DNA of 64,000 nucleotides from Candidatus Tectomicrobia bacterium (GTDB taxonomy: Bacteria; UBA8248): positions 124,001-188,000 of the forward strand of contig JACPUR010000041.1 of NCBI GenBank assembly GCA_016192135.1, read 5' to 3'. Under the pieces are notes generated by a model. That model was not told the origin of the DNA and made no database searches. It saw only the letters and a program-made list of their open reading frames with translations. Both the position numbers and the translations under genes were made by a program. Positions 43,160-52,679 of the stretch are shown in pieces; position 1 is the first letter of the stretch, and each line of letters opens with the position of its first letter.

Positions 43160-46100
43160 ATGGGCTCGCCCCGCGCGGAAGAGGCGATCGTGATCTTCAA
43201 GAACCTCTTTGGAAAGCGCGAGGAAGAAGACCTCGTGGGCTACGAGGTCGAGGACAGCGGTCAGCCATCCTCCGAAATCAAGGGGCCCGATCAGCTGATC
43301 GTCCAGGCGATGAAGATCCGCGCCAAGGGTTTCGCGGACTTCAATAAGCGCAAGATCGCCACCATCCTCGCCAAGATCCGCGATCTGGACCAGGAAATCT
43401 TCCAGATACTCCCCGCCCTCGTCCACCTGAACGTGGAAGGGCTCCCCGGCTTCGTCCCTGAGGATGAGCGTCACCACGGCGGCATCGCCGACTACCAGAT
43501 CGGCGCCGAGGTCTTCCGGCTTCTTCAGCGGCACTTCCCCAGCTCCAAGCTGACCCCCCAGGCCGTTCGTCCCCGGCAGGCCAAGGAGCGGATCATCTAT
43601 TCGCTCGCCTCCATGGGCAGCCTTGCCACCATCGCCCACACGCCCAAGAGCGACTTCGACATCTGGGTGTGCGTGAACAAGCCCGAATTCACGCCTGAGG
43701 CCCTGGAGGCCCTCGCCTTCAGGCTGAAGGAGATCGAGGAGTGGGCCGAGAAGAAGAACCATTTCGAGTCCCACTTCTTCATCACCGACATCACAGAGGC
43801 ACGCAACAATCACTTCGGCGCGTCCGACTCCGAGAGCGCGGGCTCCGCACTGGGGAAGCTCCTCAAGGAGGAGTTCTTCCGCACGCACACCGTCCTCGCC
43901 GGGTATCCGCCCCTGTGGGTCCTCATGCCGCCCCAGGTCTCGGACGAGGAATACGAGCGGCTGCGCGATCTGGCCAAGAAGGATTACCAGCTCGAAACCC
44001 GGAAATACATCGATCTCGGCAATGCCCAGCGGATCTCGATGGAGGAAGCCTTCGGGGCGGCGCTGTGGCAGCTCAACAAGGCACTTGGCAGCCCGTTCAA
44101 GTCGGCCATGAAGATGGGGCTGATCGAGGACTACATGGACCCGGAGACGGATCCTGTCCTGCTGTGCGACCGCCTGAAGGAGGCTATCGGTGAGATCGCC
44201 TCCAAGCCCATGCAAAGGGGGGACTTGGACAGCCTCGGCGGCGACTGCCTGCTGGACGAACACCCGAAGCGCTTCGAACTGGACGGCTACCTCCTCATGT
44301 TCCACCGCATCCTCGGCTACTACCGAAGGAAGGGGAAAGAGGACCTCGAGGACATTCTGCGGAAATGCTTCTATCTCAAGGTCGGCGAGAAGATCGCCGG
44401 CGTCAACGACCCCGCCCGGGCCAAGTCGCCCAAGAAGGACATGCTCGGCATCCTGGTGGAGGGCTGGGGGTGGGAGAATGAGAAAATTCTCCACCTCAAC
44501 AAGTTCAAGGAGTGGCCTTTCGATCAGTCCGTCACGCTGGGCAAGGAAGTAAACAGCTTCATCATCGACTCCTACAAGCGGCTTTCCCAGGCCGGCGCCA
44601 CGTCCCAGGTGCAGATCAATCCCACCGACCTCACCGTCCTGGGCCGAAAGCTTTTCACCTTCTACTCCAAGAAAGAAAACAAGGTCGACTTCCTGCCGCG
44701 CATCTTCGACGACAGCCTGCATCAGGACCATCTCACGTTCGGCTTTTCGGCGGGTGCCCCGGGGACGTCCCCCACCTGGCGGGTGTACCGGGATGCCGTC
44801 TCCCCCACCGAACTCTCCAGCCCCACCTCCGCGGCGAAGCGCCTGCGTCAGTCGCAGAACCTCGCCTCGCTGCTGGCCTGGCTCGTGGTCAACGGGATAT
44901 GGACGCGCAGCACCCACGTGAGCCTGGCTTCGAAGGAAGCCCCCCTGACGGTGGCGGATCTCCAGGACATGCTGGGAGGGATGCGGGATTTCCTGCCCAG
45001 GATCGACGTGGGCCATCTCTCCAACACCCAGCTCCTCGGAGAGGCCCAGGTCGAGAAGGTCTTCGCCATCCTGAACCTCTGCGAGCCGAAACTGAGCGAG
45101 CGCATCGTACGCCTCAATGTGCTCTATGAGACGACATGGGGCGAGGTTTTCGGCGAGGCGCACGACCCGGCGGACATGACCTCCTCCCTCTGCATCTGCC
45201 TCCGGGCGCTTCCCCGCGAGGGAGTCAACTACCGGGAGGCTTTCAAGGTCCTGATTCCCTCCGGCAAGGCCGGTGTCTCCAACCGCGCCATGTTCGTGGA
45301 TTTCGAGCAGCTCGTGCACGAGGCGGCCGAGTTCTTCTACGGCACGCCGCTCCCGCCGCGGACGGTGCGCTCGTTCGTCTTCCAGAGCGAGAGAATGGTT
45401 TCCGTCGTCTCGTGGGGCGGCGGGAAGATCCACTCGGAGTTCTTCCCCACCTTCGACGATTTCTATCAGAAGCGGGAGACGGGGAAGTTTCAGGGCTTCG
45501 AGATGAAGGTGGCTTCCTCGCCGTCGAAACTCGTCCCCCAGCAGCTCATGGCGGCGAACCTGAAGCCCAATACGATTCAGATCATCGTCTGCGACGACGG
45601 CATCAAGGCCCGGCTCTACGTCTCGGACGAGATGGGCGGGACGATGTTCGTCGCCCTCAGCTCCAAATCGTGGCTTCCTTACGCCGTCAAGGCGGCGGCC
45701 TTCCTGCAGAACGCCGCCAAGCGCCTGGCTGGCGAACCGGCCCGGGCCGAGCTGCGACTCCCTCCTCCCGGCTTCGGCGTCTGCTACATCGGCCCCCGGG
45801 GAGCCAACCGGGAAGGCTACCGCGTGGAAGACATGACCCAGACGGTACTGGCCCAGGATACGAACCCCGCCGAGATCCGCTGCGTGGCCGAGGAAACCGC
45901 CGGCGGGAAGAAGGCCATCGTCATCCAGATGGAGGGCGCCGCTTTCTCGAGCTCGGACCACGGCGCCGACCTATTTCGCAATGCGGCCGCCTACATCTAC
46001 GAGGCCCGCGGCCGGAAATCGAAGAACTACATATTCGTCGGCGATTGCCTCCTTCCCGCCTCCTTCCGGGAAAGGTTCTGCCCCCAGGGGGCAAAGGGGA

Positions 46101-46165
46101 CGCACTATCTGGCCTACCGGAAATTCATCGAGGGCAAGCTGAACCAGGCGCTCCAGGCGCTCTAG
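43160..46165 (+). CDS. cyaA: Class I adenylate cyclase
   Basis: About 1001 residues. The nucleotidyltransferase-type catalytic core has SLASMGSLATIAHTPKSDFDIWVCVN, matching the class I pattern GSxxxxxxSDxDIW. The length and the large C-terminal part are also as in enterobacterial-type CyaA. It makes cAMP from ATP in the cytoplasm. The start is uncertain: ATG 43160 or GTG 43190, the latter with GGAAGAGG a few nt before. The candidate promoter lies in the 200 bp upstream. It is followed by two small uncharacterised genes on the same strand. Confidence 0.85.
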   Translation: MGSPRAEEAIVIFKNLFGKREEEDLVGYEVEDSGQPSSEIKGPDQLIVQAMKIRAKGFADFNKRKIATILAKIRDLDQEIFQILPALVHLNVEGLPGFVPEDERHHGGIADYQIGAEVFRLLQRHFPSSKLTPQAVRPRQAKERIIYSLASMGSLATIAHTPKSDFDIWVCVNKPEFTPEALEALAFRLKEIEEWAEKKNHFESHFFITDITEARNNHFGASDSESAGSALGKLLKEEFFRTHTVLAGYPPLWVLMPPQVSDEEYERLRDLAKKDYQLETRKYIDLGNAQRISMEEAFGAALWQLNKALGSPFKSAMKMGLIEDYMDPETDPVLLCDRLKEAIGEIASKPMQRGDLDSLGGDCLLDEHPKRFELDGYLLMFHRILGYYRRKGKEDLEDILRKCFYLKVGEKIAGVNDPARAKSPKKDMLGILVEGWGWENEKILHLNKFKEWPFDQSVTLGKEVNSFIIDSYKRLSQAGATSQVQINPTDLTVLGRKLFTFYSKKENKVDFLPRIFDDSLHQDHLTFGFSAGAPGTSPTWRVYRDAVSPTELSSPTSAAKRLRQSQNLASLLAWLVVNGIWTRSTHVSLASKEAPLTVADLQDMLGGMRDFLPRIDVGHLSNTQLLGEAQVEKVFAILNLCEPKLSERIVRLNVLYETTWGEVFGEAHDPADMTSSLCICLRALPREGVNYREAFKVLIPSGKAGVSNRAMFVDFEQLVHEAAEFFYGTPLPPRTVRSFVFQSERMVSVVSWGGGKIHSEFFPTFDDFYQKRETGKFQGFEMKVASSPSKLVPQQLMAANLKPNTIQIIVCDDGIKARLYVSDEMGGTMFVALSSKSWLPYAVKAAAFLQNAAKRLAGEPARAELRLPPPGFGVCYIGPRGANREGYRVEDMTQTVLAQDTNPAEIRCVAEETAGGKKAIVIQMEGAAFSSSDHGADLFRNAAAYIYEARGRKSKNYIFVGDCLLPASFRERFCPQGAKGTHYLAYRKFIEGKLNQALQAL

Positions 46166-46186
46166 CCGGCCTTGACTCGCATCTTC

Positions 46187-46215
46187 TTGACACCCCCCGG
46201 ATGGATCACTAACCT
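46187..46215 (+). promoter_or_regulatory. Candidate promoter between the cyclase and the 84-residue protein
   Basis: TTGACA (46187-46192), a 17-bp spacer and TAACCT (46210-46215). A transcript starting near 46222 would leave no leader for ATG 46224, which favours the TTG start at 46272 with AAGGAG. Confidence 0.45.
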
Positions 46216-46271
46216 GACCGCGGATGGATCGCGCGGGTGAGGTTCCGCTGCCTGGGCGGAAGGAGTTTTCC

Positions 46272-46526
46272 TTGGGTTTGAGCGACGTTCAGCGGCGCCG
46301 GCAGGAAGGCCGCTTGCTGGCCGAGAGGCTGAGCCAGATCCTGTCTGGCAGCATTCCCGGCATCGACCTGGACATCCGCTTCACCTATGTCGAGGACAGC
46401 TTCCGCCTGTGGTGGGGGGAGCGGGGTGACGAGGACTCCTCCGTCATCATCACCTTCGATCAGCTCCGCCTCATGAACGACGAGGAACTCCGCCAGATCA
46501 TCCGCCAGGCCGCGGCAGGCCGATGA
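46272..46526 (+). CDS. Hypothetical small acidic protein
   Basis: TTG 46272 (AAGGAG about 7 nt upstream) gives 84 residues; ATG 46224 gives 100 but has no ribosome-binding site. The protein is charged, with a segment DIRFTYVEDSFRLWWGERGDE, and has no membrane helix. No family recognised. It lies 106 bp behind the adenylate cyclase gene and directly before the membrane protein gene, and may be co-transcribed with both. Confidence 0.6.
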   Translation: MGLSDVQRRRQEGRLLAERLSQILSGSIPGIDLDIRFTYVEDSFRLWWGERGDEDSSVIITFDQLRLMNDEELRQIIRQAAAGR

Positions 46527-46556
46527 ACGCCTCACCGCAGCGTCCGGTTCCAATCC

Positions 46557-47429
46557 GTGGTGCGCGCCGCCGCGCCTATCCGAGCCGCCCGGGAGAACCC
46601 GCCTCCCGTGGATTCCCTTCTCCTCGGGCTTGATCGCCTCGGCGCGCACGATGCCCGCCTGATCGCCTGGGGCGTCCTCGCATTTGCCGCGATTCTGGCC
46701 CCCGTCCTGGCCTGGAAGCTTGCCCGCCAGCGGGCCGATCTGCGGGACATGGTCTCTGCCCTCCGCGAAGCGACCAAGGCGGGCGGCACCCTTCCTTATA
46801 TCGCCGGCGCCCGCACCGCCTCCGCCCGGGCCCTCCCCGCCGATCTGATGGCCTGGGCCCGCCGCCACTCGCATCAGATCCAATGGATGAGGGCCTGGAC
46901 CCAGAAGCAGGGCCAGGAATGGGATTCCCTGCATGAGCAGCTCTCTTGGCTCGCGCAGGAGCACGCCTCGGGTCCCGGGCCTGGGGGAATGGAGGACACG
47001 CTGGCCCGCGCGGCCGCGGCGATGGAGGAGGCGCTCCAGGCCGCCCTCGTCCTCACCCGCTCGCTGAAGGCGGGGCAGGAATCCGGCGCCGCCGCCGAGA
47101 CTCTCGATCTCCGGGATGCGTTAGGAAGGATGACCCGCTTCCTCGCGGAAGGGGCCCAGCTCCTGGACGGAGCGCAGCGGCGGCTCGCCACGGGGGAGGA
47201 TGGGGCCGAGTGGCCGTTGGAGAGGGCTTCCCTCATCCGCCGGATGCGGGCCCTCGCCTCCTCGGCGGCCGAAGAGCACCGGAAGATGGAGGGCGACCTC
47301 GCCAAGCTGTTGGAAGGCTTTCTTCCGGAAGAGGCCCCGCCCGGCGAGGAATCGGTTTCGGCCGTGCTTGATCCGCCCCCGTCAGAGCCTCATAAACCTA
47401 CTCAAGACAGGTTCGCCAACTCCTTGTAA
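46557..47429 (+). CDS. Hypothetical membrane protein with coiled-coil-like region
   Basis: A 290-residue protein with one clear hydrophobic helix (about 36-52, GVLAFAAILAPVLAW) and a long Ala/Leu/Gln/Arg-rich helical remainder that looks like a coiled coil; the C-terminus is acidic and Pro-rich. No family recognised. GTG 46557 and GTG 46608 are candidate starts. Its 3' end overlaps the convergent dehydrogenase gene by 28 bp. Its neighbours suggest a link to the adenylate cyclase locus. Confidence 0.5.
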   Translation: MVRAAAPIRAARENPPPVDSLLLGLDRLGAHDARLIAWGVLAFAAILAPVLAWKLARQRADLRDMVSALREATKAGGTLPYIAGARTASARALPADLMAWARRHSHQIQWMRAWTQKQGQEWDSLHEQLSWLAQEHASGPGPGGMEDTLARAAAAMEEALQAALVLTRSLKAGQESGAAAETLDLRDALGRMTRFLAEGAQLLDGAQRRLATGEDGAEWPLERASLIRRMRALASSAAEEHRKMEGDLAKLLEGFLPEEAPPGEESVSAVLDPPPSEPHKPTQDRFANSL

Positions 47430-48286
47430 ATGCGAAAGATGGAGCTTCCATCTTCCATCTCCCGGCCCTTGCTCCGCTGGGACATGTAGAGATGCTCCAG
47501 GAGCCCGATCAGGGGGGTCGGGGAGTTGGCATCCTTCGCCGAGCCGATGATGCAATCGATGTCCTTCATCACAATCGTGATGGGGCCCGAAGGGGGGAAG
47601 TTGCCTGCCAGCATGTCCTTCCCCCGCACCTGCAGCACGTTCGAGGCCGCCGCCCCGGAGCAGAGGGTGTCGAGCATGACGTCGGCGGGGAGGCCCGCCT
47701 TGAGGCCCAGGGTGAGCCCCTCGGCGGCACCCGCCATGTTGATGAACAGGACGAGGTTCACCACCAGCTTGAGCTGGGCGGCCATGCCGTTCCGCTCGCC
47801 CACGTAGACCGTCTTTTTCCCGATGGCGTCGAAGGCCGGCTTGACCTTCTCGAAGGCCGCCTTCGGGCCCGAGGACATGACCACCAGATCCTTCACCGCC
47901 GCCTGCTTCCCCACCCCGCTCACCGGGCAGTCGAGCCAAGCGACGCCTTTCCCCTGCGCCTTCTCGGCCATCGCCCGGGCGAACTTGGGCGGCACCGTGC
48001 TCATGTCGGCGATGACGGCCTCCCGGCCGATGCCCTCCAGCACCCCGCCCGGCCCCTCCACCGCCTTCTCGACGTAGGTATAGTTGGGCAGGGAGGTCAT
48101 CACCAGGTCCGCGCCCCGGGCCGCATCCGCCGGGGAGGCCGCGCGGCGGAGCTTCTTGCCCTGGAACTTTCCGTACATCGCCTCGGCGGGATCATAGCCC
48201 GCCACCTCATATCCCGCGTCCAGCAGATGGCCCGCGAAGGCCCCTCCCATCACGCCCAAGCCCACAACCCCGACCTTGATGCTCAC
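47402..48286 (-). CDS. NAD(P)-dependent beta-hydroxyacid dehydrogenase
   Basis: The GTG at 48286 (AGGAGG 9 nt upstream) gives 294 residues. The Rossmann motif VGVVGLGVMGGAFAGHL is N-terminal; the substrate signature DCPVSGVGKQAA and the catalytic Lys region GMAAQLKLVVNLVLF match the 3-hydroxyisobutyrate/6-phosphogluconate dehydrogenase family. The substrate is uncertain. It lies 92 bp downstream of the SDR gene on the same strand. Confidence 0.9.
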   Translation of the reverse strand: MSIKVGVVGLGVMGGAFAGHLLDAGYEVAGYDPAEAMYGKFQGKKLRRAASPADAARGADLVMTSLPNYTYVEKAVEGPGGVLEGIGREAVIADMSTVPPKFARAMAEKAQGKGVAWLDCPVSGVGKQAAVKDLVVMSSGPKAAFEKVKPAFDAIGKKTVYVGERNGMAAQLKLVVNLVLFINMAGAAEGLTLGLKAGLPADVMLDTLCSGAAASNVLQVRGKDMLAGNFPPSGPITIVMKDIDCIIGSAKDANSPTPLIGLLEHLYMSQRSKGREMEDGSSIFRIYKELANLS

Positions 48287-48377
48287 GGATGCGCTCCTCC
48301 TGGATAAGACGGAAGATTCCGGGCCGCCATGACGAACCGAATCTAGACCACGCGCTCCGCCGGGTAAAGGGCGTTCC

Positions 48378-49121
48378 TTAATGGACGATGTAGCCCCCGT
48401 CCACCACGAGGTTATGGCCGTGGACGTAATCCGCCTCGCCCGAGACAAGATACGCCACGGCGGAGGCAATCTCCTCCGGCGTCCCGAACCGCCCCGCCGG
48501 CACGTCCCGCAGGCGCTGCTCCAACTCCCCCGGCCGGCGGCCCGCCAGGAAGCCCTCGGTGCCGATGGGGCCCGGGCTCACCGCGTTCACCCGGATGCCC
48601 TCGGCCGCCAGCTCCAGGGCCATGGATCGCGTGAGCTGGATGAGGGCGGCCTTCGTCAGGTTATAGATGGCGCCGTAGCGGGAGGCGACCATGCCGAGCT
48701 GGCTCGCGATGTGAACGATGCAGCCTCCCCCCTGGGCGCGCATGAGGGGCAGCACGGCCTGGCTGGCGAAGAAGGGGCAGCGGAGATTGACCCCCACCAC
48801 GCGCTCGAATTCCTCTTGAGAGAAATCCCCGAAAGCCTGCCGCGCACGGATGCCGGCGTTGTTGACGAGGATGTCCACGCCCCCGAGAGCCTCCTTTGCG
48901 GCGGCCACCATGGCCTCGGGGGCTTCCTTTCGCGCGAGATCGAACATGCCCCAGGCCGAATCCGCCCCGGCCTCCGAGGCCGCCTCCTTCAACTCGGCCT
49001 CCGTCCCATCCGCCGCCAGGTACACCGCCGCCCCCTCCCGGGCCAGCCGGAGCGCGATGGCCCGCCCGATCCCCCGCGAGGCCCCCGTGACGATCGCCCG
49101 CCTGCCGTCGAGCCTTGCCAT
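48378..49121 (-). CDS. Short-chain dehydrogenase/reductase (SDR)
   Basis: A 247-residue classical SDR. TGASRGIG (12-19) binds the cofactor, NNAG follows at about 88, and catalytic residues are Ser in HIASQ and Tyr/Lys in YNLTK. A C-terminal PAGRFGTPEEIASAVAYLVSGEADYVHGHNL segment is typical of 3-oxoacyl-ACP-reductase-like SDRs. Probably co-transcribed with the beta-hydroxyacid dehydrogenase downstream. Substrate unknown. Confidence 0.92.
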   Translation of the reverse strand: MARLDGRRAIVTGASRGIGRAIALRLAREGAAVYLAADGTEAELKEAASEAGADSAWGMFDLARKEAPEAMVAAAKEALGGVDILVNNAGIRARQAFGDFSQEEFERVVGVNLRCPFFASQAVLPLMRAQGGGCIVHIASQLGMVASRYGAIYNLTKAALIQLTRSMALELAAEGIRVNAVSPGPIGTEGFLAGRRPGELEQRLRDVPAGRFGTPEEIASAVAYLVSGEADYVHGHNLVVDGGYIVH

Positions 49122-49189
49122 GCCGGTTTCTCCTCAGGTGAAGATGCGCTAAGATTGCCGGGCCGGACGCAAGCCAGGAGGGAGCGAAA

Positions 49190-49792
49190 ATGGCCAGGCC
49201 CGCCCGCCCCTTTGAAGGCATCCAGCACGTCGCCATCAAGGTGTCGGATATCGAACGCTCGCTCCGATTCTACACCGAGGTGCTGGGATTTTCGGTTTCG
49301 GAGATTCGCCAGCCGGGGGAGCACCCGGTCCTCCCCGATGTGGGGCTCTGCTTCATCCGGTGCACCGGCCTGCACCACGACATCAACCTCGTCTTCCGCC
49401 GCGGCAGGGACCCCGAGCTTGAGGCGCTTCCCAAGATCGACCAGGGGACCACGAAAGACCTGGGCATCCATCACTTCGCCCTCCGGGTCCGGGACAGGGC
49501 GGAGTTCAACGGCTGGGAGGCCTGGCTGCGGGAGAACGGCATCGCCATCGTGCGCGGCCCCGTGGTCCACAGCCCCACCCATCCCGAGGGGGACGGCACC
49601 TGGGGCGAGAACCGCGCCCTCTACTTCTGCGACCCCGACGGGCACCGCATCGAGATCTTCTGTGAGATGGCCGAAATGGATCCCCGCACCAACGGAATCG
49701 ACCCCCGCTGGTACGCCGAGCGCCTCCGCCAGGACGGCCAGGATCCCTCCCGGTTTCCGCCCGCTCCTCCCTTTCGGCCTGTCGCGCCCTGA
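49190..49792 (+). CDS. VOC-family (glyoxalase/extradiol-dioxygenase-like) protein
   Basis: A 200-residue protein with the VOC fold. Metal ligands are suggested by His 13 in IQHVAIKVSDIERSLRFYTEVLGF, His in GIHHFALRV and Glu in DGHRIEIFCE; the ALYFCDPDGHRIEIF segment is typical of extradiol dioxygenases. The last about 45 residues are a Pro/Arg-rich tail. It is divergent from the SDR gene. Function unassigned. Confidence 0.88.
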   Translation: MARPARPFEGIQHVAIKVSDIERSLRFYTEVLGFSVSEIRQPGEHPVLPDVGLCFIRCTGLHHDINLVFRRGRDPELEALPKIDQGTTKDLGIHHFALRVRDRAEFNGWEAWLRENGIAIVRGPVVHSPTHPEGDGTWGENRALYFCDPDGHRIEIFCEMAEMDPRTNGIDPRWYAERLRQDGQDPSRFPPAPPFRPVAP

Positions 49793-49849
49793 CACGCTTC
49801 CGTCCGGCTTCCGCCTCCGCATGGCGGAGGACAAAATGAGCCACCGCAC

Positions 49850-51619
49850 ATGACCTGGAAAAACCTCCAGATCCGGATCCTCGGCTGGCTGATGCACTTC
49901 GGCTTCGGCGCGGATGCGGTGTTCTACGTCCTTACCATCCTGGTGGGGCTCCTGGCCGGGCTGACGGCGGTCGGGTTCCATATGGCGATGGATCAAGTCC
50001 AGCTTCTCCTGCTCGGGGCCCGCAACGTCATCGAAATTACACGCCCCTGGTATCTTCTTCCCCTCATTCCGGCGGGCGGCGCGCTGATCGCGGCGATCCT
50101 GATGAAGCTGTTCGTGCCCGAGGCGCGCGGCAGCGGCATCCCCTACACCAAGATCGCCTACGTCGCCAACAACGGCTACATCCCCGCGCGGGTATGGATC
50201 GGCAAGTTTTTCATCGGCGCCTTGAACATCGGCTCGGGCTCCAGCCTGGGCCGCGAGGGCCCCACCGTCCAGATATGCGGCGGGCTGGCCAGCTCCATCG
50301 GCCGGCTGTTCTCCCTTCGCCGGGAGCGCATCCAGGCGCTGGTCCCGGTGGGGGCGGCGGCCGGCCTAGCGGCGGCCTTCAACACCCCCATCGCGGCCGT
50401 GACCTTCACGCTCGAGGAGATGGTGGGCGACCTGAACGCCCGCGTCCTGGGGTCCATCGTCCTGGCCTCGGTCTCGGCGGCCGTGGTGGAGCGCGCCCTC
50501 CTGGGAGGCGATCCCATCTTCATCGTGCCGATCTATTCGCTGGGAAGCCCCTGGGAGCTTTTTCTCTACGCAGTGGTCGGAATCGCCAGCGCCCTGGCGG
50601 GAGTCGCCTTCATGCGGACGCTCCTCTTCATCCGCGGCCAGTGGAAGAAGCTGGGCGGCGGCTGGCTCTCCGTCCTGGCCACCGCCCTGGGCGGGCTCGC
50701 CGTCGGGCTCATGGCGCTGGCCGTGCCCGAGGTGCTGGGCGCGGGCTACAGCGCGCTGAACAAGGCCCTGGCGGCCGGCTACGCGCCCGGGTTCCTGGCC
50801 ATGTTGCTCGTGTTCAAGCTGGTGTCGACCGCCGTATCCTACGGCACCGGGTCGGCGGGCGGAATCTTCTTTCCGGTCCTCTGCCTGGGCGCCGTCTCGG
50901 GAGGGCTTGTCGCCGAGACCGCGAACTTCCTCGTGCCGGGCCTCATCTCGCACCCGGGCAGCTTCGCGCTGGTGGGGATGGGGGCCTCCTTCGCCGCCGT
51001 CATCCGGACGCCGATGACGTCGGTGCTCATCATTTTCGAGCTCACCCAGGACTACAACACCATCCTCGCCCTGATGGTGGCGAACGCCGTCGCCTTCGGG
51101 CTGGCGAAGCGTCTCCACCCCCAGTCCATCTATCCCTCTCTTTCCCTGCAGGATGGGGTCGCCCTGCCCGACCATGAGACGGAGCACCTGCTCCACGAGA
51201 TCCACGTCGCCGATGCGATGGTGACCGACGTCTTCTCCCTGCCCTCCCGCATGACCGTCCGGGAGGCCATCGAGCGGACACGCGATCTCCCCTTCAGCGG
51301 GTACCCCGTGCTGGACGAGAAGGGCAAGCTCGCCGGCATGGTAAGCCAGTACGACTTCAACCAGGCCCGGGCCAAGCAGAGCCTCGATGTCCCGCTCGCC
51401 GCCGTCGCCACCCGCAACTACATCCTTCACGCCCATCCGGACCAGTCGCTCGATTCCGTCATGGCGAAGCTCGGCTCGCGGCGCATCTCGCGCCTGCCCG
51501 TCGTGAGCCGCGAGGACCCCACCCGGCTCCTGGGCATCATCACCGCCGAGGACGTCATCTCGGCGTTCGGCAAGACACGCCACGAGAGGATGGCGGGGGA
51601 GGAGAGCCAGCCTTCCTGA
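49850..51619 (+). CDS. ClC-family chloride channel/antiporter with CBS domains
   Basis: A 589-residue membrane protein with the ClC selectivity motifs GSGIP (94-98), GREGP (134-138, containing the gating Glu) and GSAGGIFFP in the second half. The C-terminal about 140 residues form two CBS domains (VADAMVTDVFSLPSRMT and LAAVATRNYILHAHPDQSL) that may sense adenine nucleotides. It exchanges or conducts Cl-. ATG 49850 is the chosen start. Confidence 0.93.
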   Translation: MTWKNLQIRILGWLMHFGFGADAVFYVLTILVGLLAGLTAVGFHMAMDQVQLLLLGARNVIEITRPWYLLPLIPAGGALIAAILMKLFVPEARGSGIPYTKIAYVANNGYIPARVWIGKFFIGALNIGSGSSLGREGPTVQICGGLASSIGRLFSLRRERIQALVPVGAAAGLAAAFNTPIAAVTFTLEEMVGDLNARVLGSIVLASVSAAVVERALLGGDPIFIVPIYSLGSPWELFLYAVVGIASALAGVAFMRTLLFIRGQWKKLGGGWLSVLATALGGLAVGLMALAVPEVLGAGYSALNKALAAGYAPGFLAMLLVFKLVSTAVSYGTGSAGGIFFPVLCLGAVSGGLVAETANFLVPGLISHPGSFALVGMGASFAAVIRTPMTSVLIIFELTQDYNTILALMVANAVAFGLAKRLHPQSIYPSLSLQDGVALPDHETEHLLHEIHVADAMVTDVFSLPSRMTVREAIERTRDLPFSGYPVLDEKGKLAGMVSQYDFNQARAKQSLDVPLAAVATRNYILHAHPDQSLDSVMAKLGSRRISRLPVVSREDPTRLLGIITAEDVISAFGKTRHERMAGEESQPS

Positions 51620-51662
51620 CCGATCCGGCGAAACCCGTATCCTGGACGAAGGGGATTTGAAG

Positions 51663-52679
51663 ATGCCGAATGGGCCTGTGAGCACCTGCATCGTCGGCCT
51701 GGGGTGGTGGGGGGGCGAGCACGCCAAGGCCGCCCGCCGGGTGGAGAACCTGCGGGTCACCGCTTGCTTCGCCCGGGATTCCGGCAAACGCGCGGCCTTC
51801 GCCCGTGAGCACGGCTGCCGCACGATGGAGAGCTGGGAGGCCGTCCTCCGCGATTCCGGGATCGAGGCCCTCATCCTCGCCACGCCGCACTCCACCCACG
51901 CCCGATTCGTCGAGGAGGCGGCCTCGGCCGGGAAGCACGTCCTCGTCGAGAAGCCCTTCGTCCTCCACGTCCCCGACGGGCAGCGCGCCATCGCCGCCTG
52001 CGAGCGCGCGGGCGTCCGCCTGGCGGTGGGCCACCAGCGCCGCTGCCAGCCCGCCCACCGCGAGCTCAAGCGCCTCATCGAGAGCGGAAAGCTCGGGCAG
52101 ATCGTCCAGATCGAAGGGAACTTCTCCTACGACTTCGGCTTCCGGCTCGACCTCGCAAGCTGGCGGGCCGACCCCGCCGAGAGCCCGGCCGGGAGCATGA
52201 CGGGGCTGGGCATCCACCACGCCGACACGCTCCAGTACCTCTTGGAGCCGGTGAAGCGCCTCTCCGCCCTGAGCCGATCCGTCCACCCCCGCACCCCCCT
52301 GGACGACGTGACGGGCGTCCTGCTCGAGTTCGAGAGCGGGCCGGTCGGCTACCTCGGCACCAACATGCTCACCCCCAAGGTCTTTTACATCCGTCTCCAC
52401 GGCACCGGGGGAAACGCCTGGGCCGAGAGCGAGGGGACGATCCTGACCCTGCATCTTAAGGACGCGAAGGAGCCCGAGGTCACGCGCTACCCGGTGGAGG
52501 GGGACCCGGTGACCCATCCGCTGGCCGAGGGGCAGGCCGAGTTCGCCGCCGCTATCCGGGAGAACCGAGCGCCCGAGGTGGACGGCGCGGCGGGGCTTCG
52601 GGCCAGCGCCATCCTCGAGGGAATCACCGTTTCCGCCCGGGAGAACCGGACAATCGACCTGGCCGAGCTCTACGAATGA
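51663..52679 (+). CDS. Gfo/Idh/MocA family oxidoreductase
   Basis: A 338-residue protein with Rossmann start VSTCIVGLGWWGGEHAKAA, the LVEKPFVLHVPDGQRAI segment with the conserved EKP, and the substrate-domain TGLGIHHADTLQYLLEP. It is probably an NAD(P)-dependent sugar or inositol-like dehydrogenase with unknown substrate. AAGGGG precedes ATG 51663. Its stop overlaps the start of the plsC-like gene by 4 bp. Confidence 0.9.
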   Translation: MPNGPVSTCIVGLGWWGGEHAKAARRVENLRVTACFARDSGKRAAFAREHGCRTMESWEAVLRDSGIEALILATPHSTHARFVEEAASAGKHVLVEKPFVLHVPDGQRAIAACERAGVRLAVGHQRRCQPAHRELKRLIESGKLGQIVQIEGNFSYDFGFRLDLASWRADPAESPAGSMTGLGIHHADTLQYLLEPVKRLSALSRSVHPRTPLDDVTGVLLEFESGPVGYLGTNMLTPKVFYIRLHGTGGNAWAESEGTILTLHLKDAKEPEVTRYPVEGDPVTHPLAEGQAEFAAAIRENRAPEVDGAAGLRASAILEGITVSARENRTIDLAELYE

